Source: Bradyrhizobium ivorense
GTDB lineage: Bacteria > Pseudomonadota > Alphaproteobacteria > Rhizobiales > Xanthobacteraceae
Length of the DNA stretch: 64,000 bases
Assembly: GCF_900696085.1 (NCBI RefSeq)
Contig: NZ_CAADFC020000016.1
Span: 310,001-374,000 of the forward strand
Reading direction: 5' to 3'
Below, one piece after another: positions 8,683 to 17,507 of the stretch (positions within the stretch are counted from its first letter, which is position 1; the number at the start of each line of letters is the position of its first letter). The notes beneath the pieces are model-generated. The model was not told where the DNA came from, ran no database searches, and saw only the letters and a list, made by a program, of their open reading frames with translations. Made by a program: the position numbers and the translations under genes.

Positions 8683-8733
8683 GGATTAGGTCTCGTCAAT
8701 AAATTGTTGGCCGGCGGAGCGCACAACGGCGTT

Positions 8734-10626
8734 TCAGGCAACCGACGCAGCCTTCTCGCAGTCCGACGACAGCAGCCGGCGAATTTCGGCGCCCGACACC
8801 GGCCGGCTGAACAGATAGCCCTGCATCTCGGTGCAGCCAAGCAGGCGAAGCATGGTGCGCTGCTGCTCGGTCTCGACGCCCTCGGCGGTGGTGGTCATGT
8901 CGCTGGCGGCCGCGATGTTCACCACGGCCTGGACGATGGTGGACGACGCGCCGGTGGCGCCGAGATCCTTGATGAAGGCGCGATCGATCTTGATCTTGTC
9001 GAACGGGAAGCGCTGCAGGTAACTCAGCGAGGAATAGCCGGTGCCGAAATCGTCCAGCGCGATGCGCACGCCGAGCTCGCGCAGCTGATGCAGGATATCG
9101 AGCGCGGCCTCGTCGTCGCGGATCAGCACGGCCTCGGTGATCTCGAGCTCGAGCCGCGCGGCCGCGAGCCCGGACGCGGCCAGCGCGGCGGCGACGTTGA
9201 GCGCCAGCGTCTGGCTCTTGAACTGGATCGGAGACACGTTGACCGCGACATGAACATGATCCGGCCAGTTCACCGCTTCGCGGCAGGCGGTGTTGAGCAC
9301 CCAGTGGCCGAGATCGTTGATCAGGCCGGTGTCCTCGGCGATCGGGATGAAATCGGCGGGCGAGATCATGCCGCGTTCGGGATGACGCCAGCGCAGCAGC
9401 GCCTCGCAGCAGCTGACGGTGCCACCCTCGAGATGAAGCAGCGGCTGATAATGCAGCTCGAAGCCGCCGTCGGCGATGGCCTGGCGCAGCTCCAGTTCGA
9501 GCCCGCGCCGCGCCTTGGCGCGCGCGTCCATGCCGGCCTCGAAGAACCGGTAGGTGCGGCGGCCGTCGCTCTTCGCGCCGTAGAGCGCGAGATCGGCGTT
9601 GCGCAGCAGCTGGTCGAGGTCGAGCCCGTCGCCCGGCGCCAGCGCAATGCCGATGCTTGCATCGGTGGTGATCAGGTGCCCGCAGCAATCGATCGGCTCA
9701 CGGATCGCCTGATAGATCGCGGCCAGCAACTGCATGGTTTCGGTATGACTGCGGATCGCGGTCTGGATCACCGCGAACTCGTCGCCGCCGAGCCGCGCTG
9801 CGACGCCGGTCTGGCCGAGGCACAGCCGCAGGCGATCGGCGATCGCTTTGAGCAGCTCGTCGCCGATCTGATGGCCGAGCGCATCGTTGACGCTCTTGAA
9901 CTCGTCGATGTCGATATACATGACGGCGAGCTGCTCATCGGAGCGCAGCGCTCTCAGCGCCTGCTCGAGCCGCTCGCGGAACAGCACGCGGTTGGGCAGG
10001 TCGGTCAGCGCATCGTAATGCGCCATGTGCGCGATCTTCTCGTCGGCGCGGGTACGCTCCGTGATGTCCTCGATGGTCGCCACCCATCCGCCTTCGGCCA
10101 GCGGCTTGTTGACGATTTCGATCGCGCGCCCACCGGGCGCTTCCGTCAGCTGCCGCGTTCCCTTGCCGAGCCTGACGTTGCGGATGATGGCATCGCAGAA
10201 CGCGTCGACATCGCCGTCGAACGAGCCGGTCTCCTGCCGGTGGGCGATCAGCCGGTGCATCGTGCAGCCGGGCTTGGCGATGTCGGGCGAAAGGCCGAAC
10301 ATGTCGATGTAGGGCCGATTGCAGATGATGATGCGCGCAGAGGCGTCGTAGAGCACAAGCCCCTGCGGAATGTTGTTGACGGCGGTCGAGAGGTTGCGGC
10401 GTTCGGCGGCGAGCCGCTCGTCCGAGATTTGATGCCGCTTCAACACGAGCAGGACGATGACGGCCAGGATCACCACGGCCGCCATCAGCAGGCCTTCGCG
10501 CACGCTCCATTCCGCCGTCGCGCTGCCGAGCAGGCTGCCCACCAACAGACCGGCGCAGAACGCGAGCCCCTTGGTCGAACCGGAGTCGGCATTCCCAGAC
10601 CACGGATTGCGGTGCTCGACGCTCAC
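8734..10626 (-). CDS. membrane PAS-GGDEF-EAL cyclic-di-GMP signalling protein
   Basis: A 630-residue protein. Two hydrophobic segments lie near residues 20-37 and 46-63, followed by a PAS-like domain (about 75-190), a GGDEF domain (about 200-365) with the intact signature GGDEF at 280-284, and an EAL domain (about 375-620) with EALLRW at 408-413, NVSP, DDFGTGYSS and KIDRAFI. Both catalytic motifs look intact, so it may make and degrade c-di-GMP, or one domain may be regulatory. The RxxD inhibitory site expected just before GGDEF is not present. The PAS-like region suggests a sensed signal. It is divergent from the HerA-type gene. Confidence 0.93.
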   Translation of the reverse strand: MSVEHRNPWSGNADSGSTKGLAFCAGLLVGSLLGSATAEWSVREGLLMAAVVILAVIVLLVLKRHQISDERLAAERRNLSTAVNNIPQGLVLYDASARIIICNRPYIDMFGLSPDIAKPGCTMHRLIAHRQETGSFDGDVDAFCDAIIRNVRLGKGTRQLTEAPGGRAIEIVNKPLAEGGWVATIEDITERTRADEKIAHMAHYDALTDLPNRVLFRERLEQALRALRSDEQLAVMYIDIDEFKSVNDALGHQIGDELLKAIADRLRLCLGQTGVAARLGGDEFAVIQTAIRSHTETMQLLAAIYQAIREPIDCCGHLITTDASIGIALAPGDGLDLDQLLRNADLALYGAKSDGRRTYRFFEAGMDARAKARRGLELELRQAIADGGFELHYQPLLHLEGGTVSCCEALLRWRHPERGMISPADFIPIAEDTGLINDLGHWVLNTACREAVNWPDHVHVAVNVSPIQFKSQTLALNVAAALAASGLAAARLELEITEAVLIRDDEAALDILHQLRELGVRIALDDFGTGYSSLSYLQRFPFDKIKIDRAFIKDLGATGASSTIVQAVVNIAAASDMTTTAEGVETEQQRTMLRLLGCTEMQGYLFSRPVSGAEIRRLLSSDCEKAASVA

Positions 10627-11023
10627 GCTGCTGTCTCCCCAGGCGCGGCATCGTTACGCGGCACAAATGGAGAGGGCGTTACAAGTTGCGGTTAGCAATC
10701 GGTTACGAGATACCATGAGAGCGGGCGCGGCAAATCGTGCCGGGACGTCCGTAAACCTACGGGCCGCCGAGCTCTCCTCGGACATGGTGAATCCGGCGTT
10801 AACAGAAACACCGGGAAATAATCGCGGTCCGTGTCGGAAAGCGACGATTTCATCGCGGAAGCGCGCGAACGTGCCGCGCCGCGCCGTTCGACCAGAACAT
10901 TTCGTCACCGGGAAAGTGTAGATTTAGCCGATCCGGACCCCGGGCGATTTAACGGTTTTTCCAGCCCCGCCTTGGCATATTGGTCCGGACATTTCATCAA
11001 TCAGAACAAGCCAGGCAAAAACC
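10627..11023. other. divergent intergenic region
   Basis: About 400 bases between the c-di-GMP gene and the HerA-type gene, which read away from each other. It must hold both promoters. It is somewhat richer in A and T than the genes around it (for example TTACAAGTTGCGGTTAGC near 10680 and AACAGAAACACC near 10801). No convincing operator, RNA or small gene was found. Confidence 0.4.
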
Positions 11024-12778
11024 GTGACATCCTTCGGACGTGTGATCTCTGTGCGCGGCTCACAGGCCCGTGTCGGACTCCTGGCCGCCGGCCAGATGCC
11101 GCTTTCAGAAGTGCGAGCAACCGTCGGCCGGTTCGTCAGCATCCGCTGTGCCAGCTCGATCATTGTCGCGATGATCACCGAAGTCTCGTGCGAGGATCTG
11201 CCGGCGACGGACAACTACATCGCGACCGCTTCGGTCGACCTGCTCGGCGAGATCCTCGGCGGCGACCGCCCGAAATTCCAGCGCGGCGTGACCCATTATC
11301 CGACCATCGGCGACGCCACCGAGCTGATCACGAACCAGGAACTGCGCACGGTCTATGCGCCGAGCGGCTCGGACCAGATCAATGTCGGCACGCTGCAGCA
11401 GGATCGCTCGGTGATCGCCTATGTCGACGTCGAGGAAATGCTCTCCAAGCATTTCGCGGTGCTCGGCTCGACCGGCGTCGGCAAATCCACCGGCGTCTCG
11501 CTGCTGCTCAACGAGATCCTGAAGTCGCGGCCGAACCTGCGCATCTTCCTGCTCGACGTCCACAACGAGTATGGCCGCTGCTTCGGCGAGCGCGCGCAGG
11601 TGCTCAACCCGCGAAACCTGAAGCTGCCGTTCTGGCTGTTCAACTTCGAAGAGATCGTCGACGTGCTGTTCGGCGGCCGGCCCGGCGTGCCGGAAGAGCT
11701 CGACATCCTCGCCGAAGTGATTCCGATCGCGAAGGGCATCTACACCCAGTACCAGAACTCCGACCGCGTCGGGCTCGGGCTGAAGCGCGTCGATCCGAAG
11801 CAGATCGGCTACACCGTCGATACGCCGGTGCCTTACCGCCTCGTCGATCTGCTGTCGCTGATCGACGAGCGGATGGGCAAGCTGGAGAACCGCTCCTCGC
11901 GCATCATCTATCACAAGCTGATCTCGCGCATCGACGCGGTGCGCAACGATCCGCGCTACGCGTTCATGTTCGACAACGCCAATGTCGGTGGCGACACCAT
12001 GGCCGAAGTGATCAGCCATCTGTTCCGCCTGCCCGCCAACGGCCGGCCGATGACCATCATGCAGCTCGCCGGCTTCCCTGCCGAAGTCGTCGATTCCGTG
12101 GTGTCGGTGCTGTGCCGCATGGCGTTCGACTTCGGGCTGTGGAGCGACGGCGTCTCGCCGATGCTGTTCGTCTGCGAGGAGGCGCACCGCTACGCCTCCG
12201 CCGACCGCAACATCGGCTTCGGCCCGACCCGCAAGGCGGTGTCGCGCATCGCCAAGGAAGGCCGCAAATACGGCGTCTATCTCGGCCTGATCACCCAACG
12301 CCCGGCCGAGCTCGACGCCACCATCATCTCCCAGTGCAACACGCTGTTCACGATGCGGCTTGCCAACGACCGCGACCAGGCGCTGCTGCGCTCGGCGGTC
12401 TCGGACGCCGCCGCCAACCTGCTGTCGTTCGTGCCCTCGCTCGGCACCCGCGAGGTGCTGGCGTTCGGCGAAGGCGTGGCGCTGCCGACGCGGCTGCGCT
12501 TCAAGGAGGTGCCGCCGCATCAATTGCCGCGCGGCGAGGCCACCATCGCCACGGTGCCGTCGGTCACCGCCGGCCACGACATGCATTTCGTCAGCGCGGT
12601 GCTGGAGCGCTGGCGCGGCGCCACCTCGCATCGTGATACCACGGCCAACGACCCCGGCATGAACGCTCCGACAGCGCCGCCGCCGCGCTCGATGTCGCCC
12701 GCGGACGCTCCGATGCTGCAGCCCTCGCTGGGGCTCGATCCGGATCGTTTCTCGCTGTTGAAGAAGCCGCTGCGCTAA
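11024..12778 (+). CDS. herA: HerA-type DUF87 ATPase
   Basis: A 584-residue FtsK/HerA-superfamily ATPase. The N-terminal HAS-barrel-like region spans about residues 1-135, then Walker A GSTGVGKST at 148-156, the DVHNEYGR segment near 179, Walker B MLFVCEEAHRY from 380 and the sensor segment GLITQRPAELD near 421. The last 60 residues are Pro/Ala-rich and probably disordered. HerA proteins form hexameric DNA translocases, usually working with the nuclease NurA in end resection; no nurA-like gene is adjacent. The start is a GTG with only a weak upstream site, so the exact N-terminus is uncertain, but FGRVISVRGSQARVG fits the barrel start. Confidence 0.88.
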   Translation: MTSFGRVISVRGSQARVGLLAAGQMPLSEVRATVGRFVSIRCASSIIVAMITEVSCEDLPATDNYIATASVDLLGEILGGDRPKFQRGVTHYPTIGDATELITNQELRTVYAPSGSDQINVGTLQQDRSVIAYVDVEEMLSKHFAVLGSTGVGKSTGVSLLLNEILKSRPNLRIFLLDVHNEYGRCFGERAQVLNPRNLKLPFWLFNFEEIVDVLFGGRPGVPEELDILAEVIPIAKGIYTQYQNSDRVGLGLKRVDPKQIGYTVDTPVPYRLVDLLSLIDERMGKLENRSSRIIYHKLISRIDAVRNDPRYAFMFDNANVGGDTMAEVISHLFRLPANGRPMTIMQLAGFPAEVVDSVVSVLCRMAFDFGLWSDGVSPMLFVCEEAHRYASADRNIGFGPTRKAVSRIAKEGRKYGVYLGLITQRPAELDATIISQCNTLFTMRLANDRDQALLRSAVSDAAANLLSFVPSLGTREVLAFGEGVALPTRLRFKEVPPHQLPRGEATIATVPSVTAGHDMHFVSAVLERWRGATSHRDTTANDPGMNAPTAPPPRSMSPADAPMLQPSLGLDPDRFSLLKKPLR

Positions 12779-12783
12779 TTGCG

Positions 12784-12806
12784 GCAAGGCGCGGCTCGCG
12801 CCTTGC
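12784..12806 (+). terminator. hairpin terminator candidate after the HerA-type gene
   Basis: Perfect 9-bp arms GCAAGGCGC/GCGCCTTGC with a 5-base loop, starting 5 bases after the herA stop. There is no T-run behind it, so it may act as an RNA-stabilising end or a weak terminator only. Confidence 0.5.
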
Positions 12807-12871
12807 GCCCGATCCGCCATGGACTATGGTTTCGGTGACGCCGCATTCAGGCGGCATGCCGGAACCTGCTC

Positions 12872-13450
12872 ATGACGCAACCGACCGCAACGCGCTTCGC
12901 CACACCCGCTCTCGACAAATTGCCCGAGGACATCCGCACCCGCGTCCTGGCGGTGCAGGAGAAGTCGGGCTTCGTGCCGAACGTCTTCCTGACGCTGGCC
13001 TATCGCCCGGACGAGTTTCGCGCCTTCTTCGCCTATCACGACGCGCTGATGGAGAAGGAAAGTGGCCTCTCCAAGGCCGAGCGCGAGATGATCGTGGTGG
13101 CGACCAGCGCCGCCAACCAGTGCCAGTATTGCGTGATCGCCCATGGCGCGATCCTGCGCATCCGCGCCAAAAATCCGCTGATCGCCGACCAGATCGCGGT
13201 CAACTACCGCAAGGCCGACATCACGCCGCGGCAGCGCGCCATGCTCGACTTCGCGATGAAGGTGAGCCGCGCGGCCGAGGAGGTTGCGGAGGCGGATTTC
13301 GCCGCGCTCGCGGCCCACGGCTTCAGCGACGACGACGTCTGGGACATCGCCGCGGTTGCGGCGTTCTTCGCGCTCTCCAACCGGCTGGCCAACGTCATCG
13401 GCATGCGCCCGAACGACGAGTTCTACATGCTGGGACGGCAGCCAAAGTAG
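12872..13450 (+). CDS. peroxidase-related enzyme, AhpD/carboxymuconolactone decarboxylase family
   Basis: A 192-residue all-helical AhpD-like protein. The conserved active-site motif is NQCQYCVIAHG, with cysteines 84 and 87 and His91, the thiol pair that acts as a peroxide or disulfide reductant in AhpD. Flanking segments (GFVPNVFLTLAYRPDEFRAF, LSKAEREMIVVATSAAN) match the 'uncharacterized peroxidase-related enzyme' subgroup. Predicted cytoplasmic role in peroxide or organic hydroperoxide handling; no electron-donor gene is adjacent. It is followed after 13 bases by the MgtC-like gene on the same strand, which suggests co-transcription. Confidence 0.9.
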   Translation: MTQPTATRFATPALDKLPEDIRTRVLAVQEKSGFVPNVFLTLAYRPDEFRAFFAYHDALMEKESGLSKAEREMIVVATSAANQCQYCVIAHGAILRIRAKNPLIADQIAVNYRKADITPRQRAMLDFAMKVSRAAEEVAEADFAALAAHGFSDDDVWDIAAVAAFFALSNRLANVIGMRPNDEFYMLGRQPK

Positions 13451-13463
13451 AAGCGAGGCTGCG

Positions 13464-13976
13464 TTGATTGACTGGAGCGAGATCATCCTGCGCCTCGGCG
13501 CCGCCACCCTGGCCGGTGGCGCGATCGGGCTCGACCGCGATTTGCGCGGCAAGCCGATCGGGCTGAAGACGCTCGGCCTCGTCAGCCTCTCGACAGCCAC
13601 CATGGTGCTGCTCGCCGTCCAGGCGGCAGCGCCCGGGAGTTTCACCGACGCCGCGAGCCGCGTGGTCCAGGGCATCCTGACCGGCATCGGATTTCTCGGC
13701 GCCGGCGTCATCGTCCGGCACGGCGACCACTTCCAGATCCACGGCCTGACCAGCGCCGCGTGCACCCTGTTCGCGGCCTGCGTCGGCATCGTCTGCGGCG
13801 CCGGACACTGGCCGATCGTGGTCACGGCGCTCGTGCTGGCGTTCCTGCTCCTGACTGTTGGCAAACCCGCGGAGCGATGGCTGCACCGCACCCTCGGCGG
13901 CAAGGACGAGCCGCACGATCCGCAGGCCGCGCCCGATCAGTCGTCCGACGCCGGCCCGCACCAGCCGGGCAGATAG
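13464..13976 (+). CDS. MgtC/SapB-family membrane protein
   Basis: A 170-residue inner-membrane protein with about four or five hydrophobic segments. The family core is visible: GGAIGLDRDLRGKPIGLKT near the N-terminus and VVQGILTGIGFLGAGVIVRH in the middle. MgtC-type proteins are linked to survival in low magnesium and, in pathogens, to inhibition of ATP synthase; the role here is unknown. The start is proposed at a TTG preceded by a GCGAGG site; no ATG fits the conserved N-terminus. The C-terminal tail is charged and cytoplasmic. Its 3' end overlaps the convergent ParB-like gene by 40 bases. Confidence 0.78.
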   Translation: MIDWSEIILRLGAATLAGGAIGLDRDLRGKPIGLKTLGLVSLSTATMVLLAVQAAAPGSFTDAASRVVQGILTGIGFLGAGVIVRHGDHFQIHGLTSAACTLFAACVGIVCGAGHWPIVVTALVLAFLLLTVGKPAERWLHRTLGGKDEPHDPQAAPDQSSDAGPHQPGR

Positions 13977-14563
13977 ACCGCCTCCTTGCCGCGCCCCACC
14001 GCGAGCCCCTTCTCCAGCGCCCTGGCGAAGTTATTCACCACCATCTTGCGCGGGATGTGCCGGCGCAAAAAATCCGCCCAGAGGAATTCGCTGAACGGCG
14101 TCGTGTCCTTGGCGAAGCCGCCGGCCCGGCGCATCTCGCCGGCAAGGCTGCGGAACGGATCATCCTTGAGATCCTTGATCGATTTCGGAATGTCGCGGAA
14201 ATGCCGGCGCTCGCCCTTGGCGTCGTAAGGGTAGACCCAGCGCTTGTTGTCCATCACGCCCCAGAATACGTCGCGCTCGACCATCGTGAGGTCGCCGATC
14301 ACGGTGACCAGGATGTCCTTGACGCCCTCCTCGTGCAGCGCCCGCGCCATGTGATGGTGATCGACCACGTAGTAGCGGTCGTCCGGGCCATGGACCACCG
14401 GGATCATGTGCTTGCCGAGCAGCTCGGCGCGCTTCTTGTCCGACTTGTGCTCGCGCCAGCGCTTCTGCTTCTCCTTCACCTCGTGCATGCCGACCGTCAT
14501 CTGGGTCGGCCGCAGCGACAGGATCGGCACCGGTTTGACGTAGGGCTCGCGCGTGTGGGCCAT
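13937..14563 (-). CDS. ParB-like nuclease-domain protein (ParBc_2 type)
   Basis: A 208-residue protein resembling the ParBc_2 family. The N-terminus has PILSLRPTQMTVGMHEV, followed by IPVVHGPDDRYYVVDHHHMA with the HHH motif, then WVYPYDAKGERRH. It is not a canonical chromosome-partitioning ParB: there is no central helix-turn-helix and no parA beside it. The family is poorly characterised. The gene runs convergently into the MgtC-like gene with a 40-base overlap of coding ends, so the two transcripts would be antisense there. Confidence 0.8.
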   Translation of the reverse strand: MAHTREPYVKPVPILSLRPTQMTVGMHEVKEKQKRWREHKSDKKRAELLGKHMIPVVHGPDDRYYVVDHHHMARALHEEGVKDILVTVIGDLTMVERDVFWGVMDNKRWVYPYDAKGERRHFRDIPKSIKDLKDDPFRSLAGEMRRAGGFAKDTTPFSEFLWADFLRRHIPRKMVVNNFARALEKGLAVGRGKEAVYLPGWCGPASDD

Positions 14564-14841
14564 GATCTGTACTCCCGTTTCACCGGCGTTTTGGCGTGAG
14601 TTCCATTATGACATGATGTCATCTGCGGGTGAAAGGCTCGGTTGAGACCGCCGCCTCACGCTCGTGTGCTCATCGCTGTTCTGTGAACGCGGGCGCCAAT
14701 GCGAGGCTCGACATTGCGACGCAAACTGTGCAGCCGCGAAAAACTCACACGACGATTTCGACATCAGTTTTCGGTGACCGTTACTCGCGACGCCGGCCGC
14801 CCTGAGTTCGACTGCCGCCAGTTCCGGCGAGACGATCAAAG

Positions 14842-15273
14842 ATGAATACCACCTGTGCGCGCAGCAAGATTTTTGCTGTGGAGCGCTGCGAACATGCTAA
14901 GAATAATGGCGACGCGACCGGACTGACAGCAGTGAAAACGCAGCGGCCAATTTCCACGGATGACGAGCACGTGGTGCTCAAATTCCGGCCGCGCACGTCG
15001 GCGCAGCCACCCGGCAAGCGCGGGGAGCCGGCCCGGCAGGCCCGCCCGGCATCCGTCGCCAACGACCTGTCCCGCTACGAGAAGCCGCGCGAGGAGCCGG
15101 ATGATTTCCGCCAGCGCATGCTGGCCAATATCGCGGCGTTCGCATTCACGGTGGCGCTCACCGCGATCGGCATCTGGCTCGCCATGAGCATCGCCGACCT
15201 GCGCAAGACCCAGGACTGCGTGCTGATGGGCCGCCGGGATTGCGCGAAGATTACCGTGATGCCGCGCAGTTGA
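14842..15273 (+). CDS. hypothetical protein with one membrane helix
   Basis: A protein of up to 143 residues with a Pro/Arg-rich cytoplasmic part, one clear membrane helix near residues 94-115 (MLANIAAFAFTVALTAIGIW) and a short C-terminal tail containing CVLMGRRDC. The first 30 codons look unlike the rest; a GTG at 14932 just before the conserved-looking KTQRPISTDDEHVVLKFRP is a plausible alternative start, giving 113 residues. The two cysteines in the tail are eight residues apart and may lie in the periplasm. Family not recognised and function unknown; it precedes the lipid A acyl-carrier cluster by 178 bases. Confidence 0.6.
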   Translation: MNTTCARSKIFAVERCEHAKNNGDATGLTAVKTQRPISTDDEHVVLKFRPRTSAQPPGKRGEPARQARPASVANDLSRYEKPREEPDDFRQRMLANIAAFAFTVALTAIGIWLAMSIADLRKTQDCVLMGRRDCAKITVMPRS

Positions 15274-15451
15274 TTTGGCCGGAACCCCACCCAAAACCGT
15301 CCCCGCCCGGCCGGCCAAGCTCCATTGAACTCGCGGCCCCGCTCCGATATACGGGCACACGACTCCGGCAGCAGCAACAGGACATTTCCGGGGCAAAGCG
15401 CCCGCCTCCGCCGAGCCGACCCCGGATTATCCAAAATATATCAAAGGCTTA

Positions 15452-15754
15452 ATGATGTCTTCCACATTCGAGCAGATCGCCAACATTATCGCGGAGACCT
15501 GCGACATCCCGCGCGATACGATCAAGCCGGAGAGCCACGCTATCGACGATTTGGGAATCGACAGCCTCGACTTCCTCGACATAGCCTTCGCCATTGACAA
15601 GGCTTTTGGGATTAAGATGCCGCTGGAAAAGTGGACCCAGGAGGTCAACGACGGCAAGGCCACGACGGAGCAATACTTCGTGCTGAAAAACCTCGCCGAT
15701 CGCATCGATGAACTGGTCGCCGCCAAGAACGCGGGCGCGAGCACGGGCTCGTAA
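15452..15754 (+). CDS. acpXL: acyl carrier protein AcpXL for the lipid A very-long-chain fatty acid
   Basis: A 100-residue (or 99 from the second ATG) specialised acyl carrier protein. The phosphopantetheine attachment serine is Ser38 in LGIDSLDFLD. The sequence IIAETCDIPRDTIKPESHAI and the C-terminal length fit AcpXL rather than the housekeeping AcpP. AcpXL carries the C26-C30 hydroxylated fatty acid that LpxXL transfers to lipid A in rhizobia and relatives. It is the first gene of the cluster acpXL, dehydratase, two ketoacyl synthases and lpxXL, all on the plus strand with short gaps. Confidence 0.93.
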   Translation: MMSSTFEQIANIIAETCDIPRDTIKPESHAIDDLGIDSLDFLDIAFAIDKAFGIKMPLEKWTQEVNDGKATTEQYFVLKNLADRIDELVAAKNAGASTGS

Positions 15755-15763
15755 TCGCCCATC

Positions 15764-16240
15764 ATGCAGCTTGAAACTTTTCAGCTGATCGACCGGATCG
15801 TCGACCTCGACCTCGACGCAAGGACGATTGTGGTCGAAGCGGACGTTCCCCCTGAGTGTCATTCGGTCTTCGCCGGGCACTTTCCGGGCTATCCGATCAT
15901 GCCCGGGGTGCTGCTCACCGAGGCGATGGCGCAGAGCTCGGGCTGGCTGATCCTCGGCCTGACCAAGTTCGAGCGCATGCCGTTCCTTGCCATGGTGCGG
16001 GAAGCCAAGATGCGCGGCTTCGTTCCGCCCGGCTCGCTGCTGATGATCGAGGCCAAGATCGAGCACGAAGGCTCAGGCTTCGCCGTGACCTCGGCGAAGG
16101 TCCGCGTCGGCAAAGAGCTCAAGTGCAATGCCGAGCTGACCTTCCGCCACATCCCCTTCCCCAGCCCGGACTTGCGCGTGCACATGGATGCGATGGCCAA
16201 CAAGATCGGCTTCCCGCAGCAGGCAATGAGCAATGGCTGA
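15764..16240 (+). CDS. 3-hydroxyacyl-ACP dehydratase of the VLCFA cluster (FabZ-like)
   Basis: A 158-residue hot-dog-fold dehydratase. The active-site helix is present: His39 in GHFPGYPIMPG and Glu53 in LLTEAMAQSSG, the catalytic pair of FabZ. It removes water from 3-hydroxyacyl-AcpXL during elongation of the very-long-chain lipid A acyl chain. It starts 9 bases after acpXL and ends 8 bases inside the next gene, so translation is probably coupled. Often named fabZXL or similar; the assignment rests on sequence motif plus context. Confidence 0.92.
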   Translation: MQLETFQLIDRIVDLDLDARTIVVEADVPPECHSVFAGHFPGYPIMPGVLLTEAMAQSSGWLILGLTKFERMPFLAMVREAKMRGFVPPGSLLMIEAKIEHEGSGFAVTSAKVRVGKELKCNAELTFRHIPFPSPDLRVHMDAMANKIGFPQQAMSNG

Positions 16241-17420
16241 GCCGAAGGAAGTCTGGATCACCGGCATCGGTTTGCTCTCCTCGCTCGGCGAGGGGCTGGA
16301 TGCGCATTGGGAGGCGCTCGGCGCCAAGCGCGTCAATGCCGACGAGACGCGGCTCGCGCCTTATGTCATCCATCCGATCGCGCCGGTCAGCTTCGACGCC
16401 CAGATCCCCAAGAAGGGCGACCAGCGCCAGATGGAGATGTGGCAGCGCATCGGCACCTATGCGGCCGGCCTTGCGCTCGACTCCGCCGGCGTCAAGGGCA
16501 ACCAGGAAATCCTGGCGCGGATGGACATGATCATCGCAGCCGGCGGCGGCGAGCGTGACCTGAATGTCGACGTAGCGATCATGAACGCCGATGCGCAGGG
16601 CAAGCTGCCGCCTGCCCTGCTCAACGAAAAGCTGATGAACGAGCTGCGCCCGACGCTGTTTCTGGCCCAGCTCTCCAACCTGCTCGCCGGCAATATCGCC
16701 ATCGTGCACGGTGTCTGCGGAACGTCGCGCACCTTCATGGGCGAGGAGGCCTCGAGCATCGACGCCGCGCGCATTGCGGTTGCCCGCATCGGGGCCGGCC
16801 AGAGCGACATTGCGTTGGTCGGCGCCGCCCATAATGGCGATCGCGGCGACCTGCTGATGCTCTACGCCTTCGGCAACTTCGCGCTCAAGGATCAGCACAG
16901 CGCGATCTGGGCGCGCCGCAACAATCCGGGCTTTGCGATCGGCTCCGCCGGCGCCTTCCTGGTGATGGAGTCGCGCGAACATGCCGAGGCCCGCGGCGCC
17001 AAGCCATACGCCAAGCTGAGCAAGGTGGTCGCCGACCTCGCACAGCGCAAGCAGCCCGGCGCGGTGACCAGATCGCTGCAGGCGATGTGGCCCAAGCTCG
17101 GCGTCAGCGGCGACAACGGCGTTCTGATCACCGGCGCGAGCGGCGCCGAGCCGGCGACCGCCGAGGAGCGCGCCTTCCTGAGCGAGCACCCTGGCCTCGC
17201 CGTCCGCGCCACCGGCACGACCTTCGGCCACACCATGGAAGCGCAATTCCCGCTCGGGCTCGCGCTAGCGGCGCTGTCGATCTCGCGCGGCGCGCTCTAT
17301 CCGGCCAACGATCCGACCGGGCTGGAGGTTGAAAAGGCCGAACCGCCAACCCAGATTGTCGTCTTGGGGGTCGGCCACTGGCAGGGCGAAGGCATGGCGC
17401 TGGTCGAGGCCGTCAGTTAG
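16233..17420 (+). CDS. beta-ketoacyl-ACP synthase homologue with incomplete catalytic set (FabF2XL-like)
   Basis: A 395-residue thiolase-fold ketoacyl synthase of the lipid A VLCFA cluster. The cysteine (Cys162 in HGVCGTSRTF) and the second histidine (His333 in FGHTMEA) are present. The region matching the HGTST motif reads ITGASGAE, so the first catalytic histidine is missing, and the lysine of the SNKS motif is replaced as well. The next gene has all four residues. The layout resembles ketosynthase/chain-length-factor pairs, in which one subunit is catalytic and the other sets chain length; that parallel is inference. It overlaps the dehydratase gene by 8 bases. Confidence 0.88.
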   Translation: MAEPKEVWITGIGLLSSLGEGLDAHWEALGAKRVNADETRLAPYVIHPIAPVSFDAQIPKKGDQRQMEMWQRIGTYAAGLALDSAGVKGNQEILARMDMIIAAGGGERDLNVDVAIMNADAQGKLPPALLNEKLMNELRPTLFLAQLSNLLAGNIAIVHGVCGTSRTFMGEEASSIDAARIAVARIGAGQSDIALVGAAHNGDRGDLLMLYAFGNFALKDQHSAIWARRNNPGFAIGSAGAFLVMESREHAEARGAKPYAKLSKVVADLAQRKQPGAVTRSLQAMWPKLGVSGDNGVLITGASGAEPATAEERAFLSEHPGLAVRATGTTFGHTMEAQFPLGLALAALSISRGALYPANDPTGLEVEKAEPPTQIVVLGVGHWQGEGMALVEAVS

Positions 17421-17507
17421 AGCATGTTCCGGAAAAGCGCGAAGCGGTTTTCCGAAAGATCATGCCCAAACGAATAGCCAAGCGCGATGATCCCATCGCG
17501 CTTTAAA
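17421..17507. repeat. intergenic repeat family A, copy 1
   Basis: An element beginning GAGCATG right after the stop codon, with AAAAGCGCGAAGCGGTTTTC in the middle and GCGCGATGATCCCATCGCGC near the end, which forms a hairpin. A near-identical element lies at 56181-56269 and an inverted half copy at 32333-32379. Here it sits inside the lipid A operon, between the two ketosynthase genes. Confidence 0.8.

Noticed and set aside
5548..10695. A very long plus-strand open frame (about 1715 codons) across the sulfite dehydrogenase, dioxygenase and c-di-GMP genes
   Set aside because: It is antisense to four well-supported genes with domains and binding sites, and its Arg/Ala/Gln-rich translation is typical of the complementary strand of high-GC genes.
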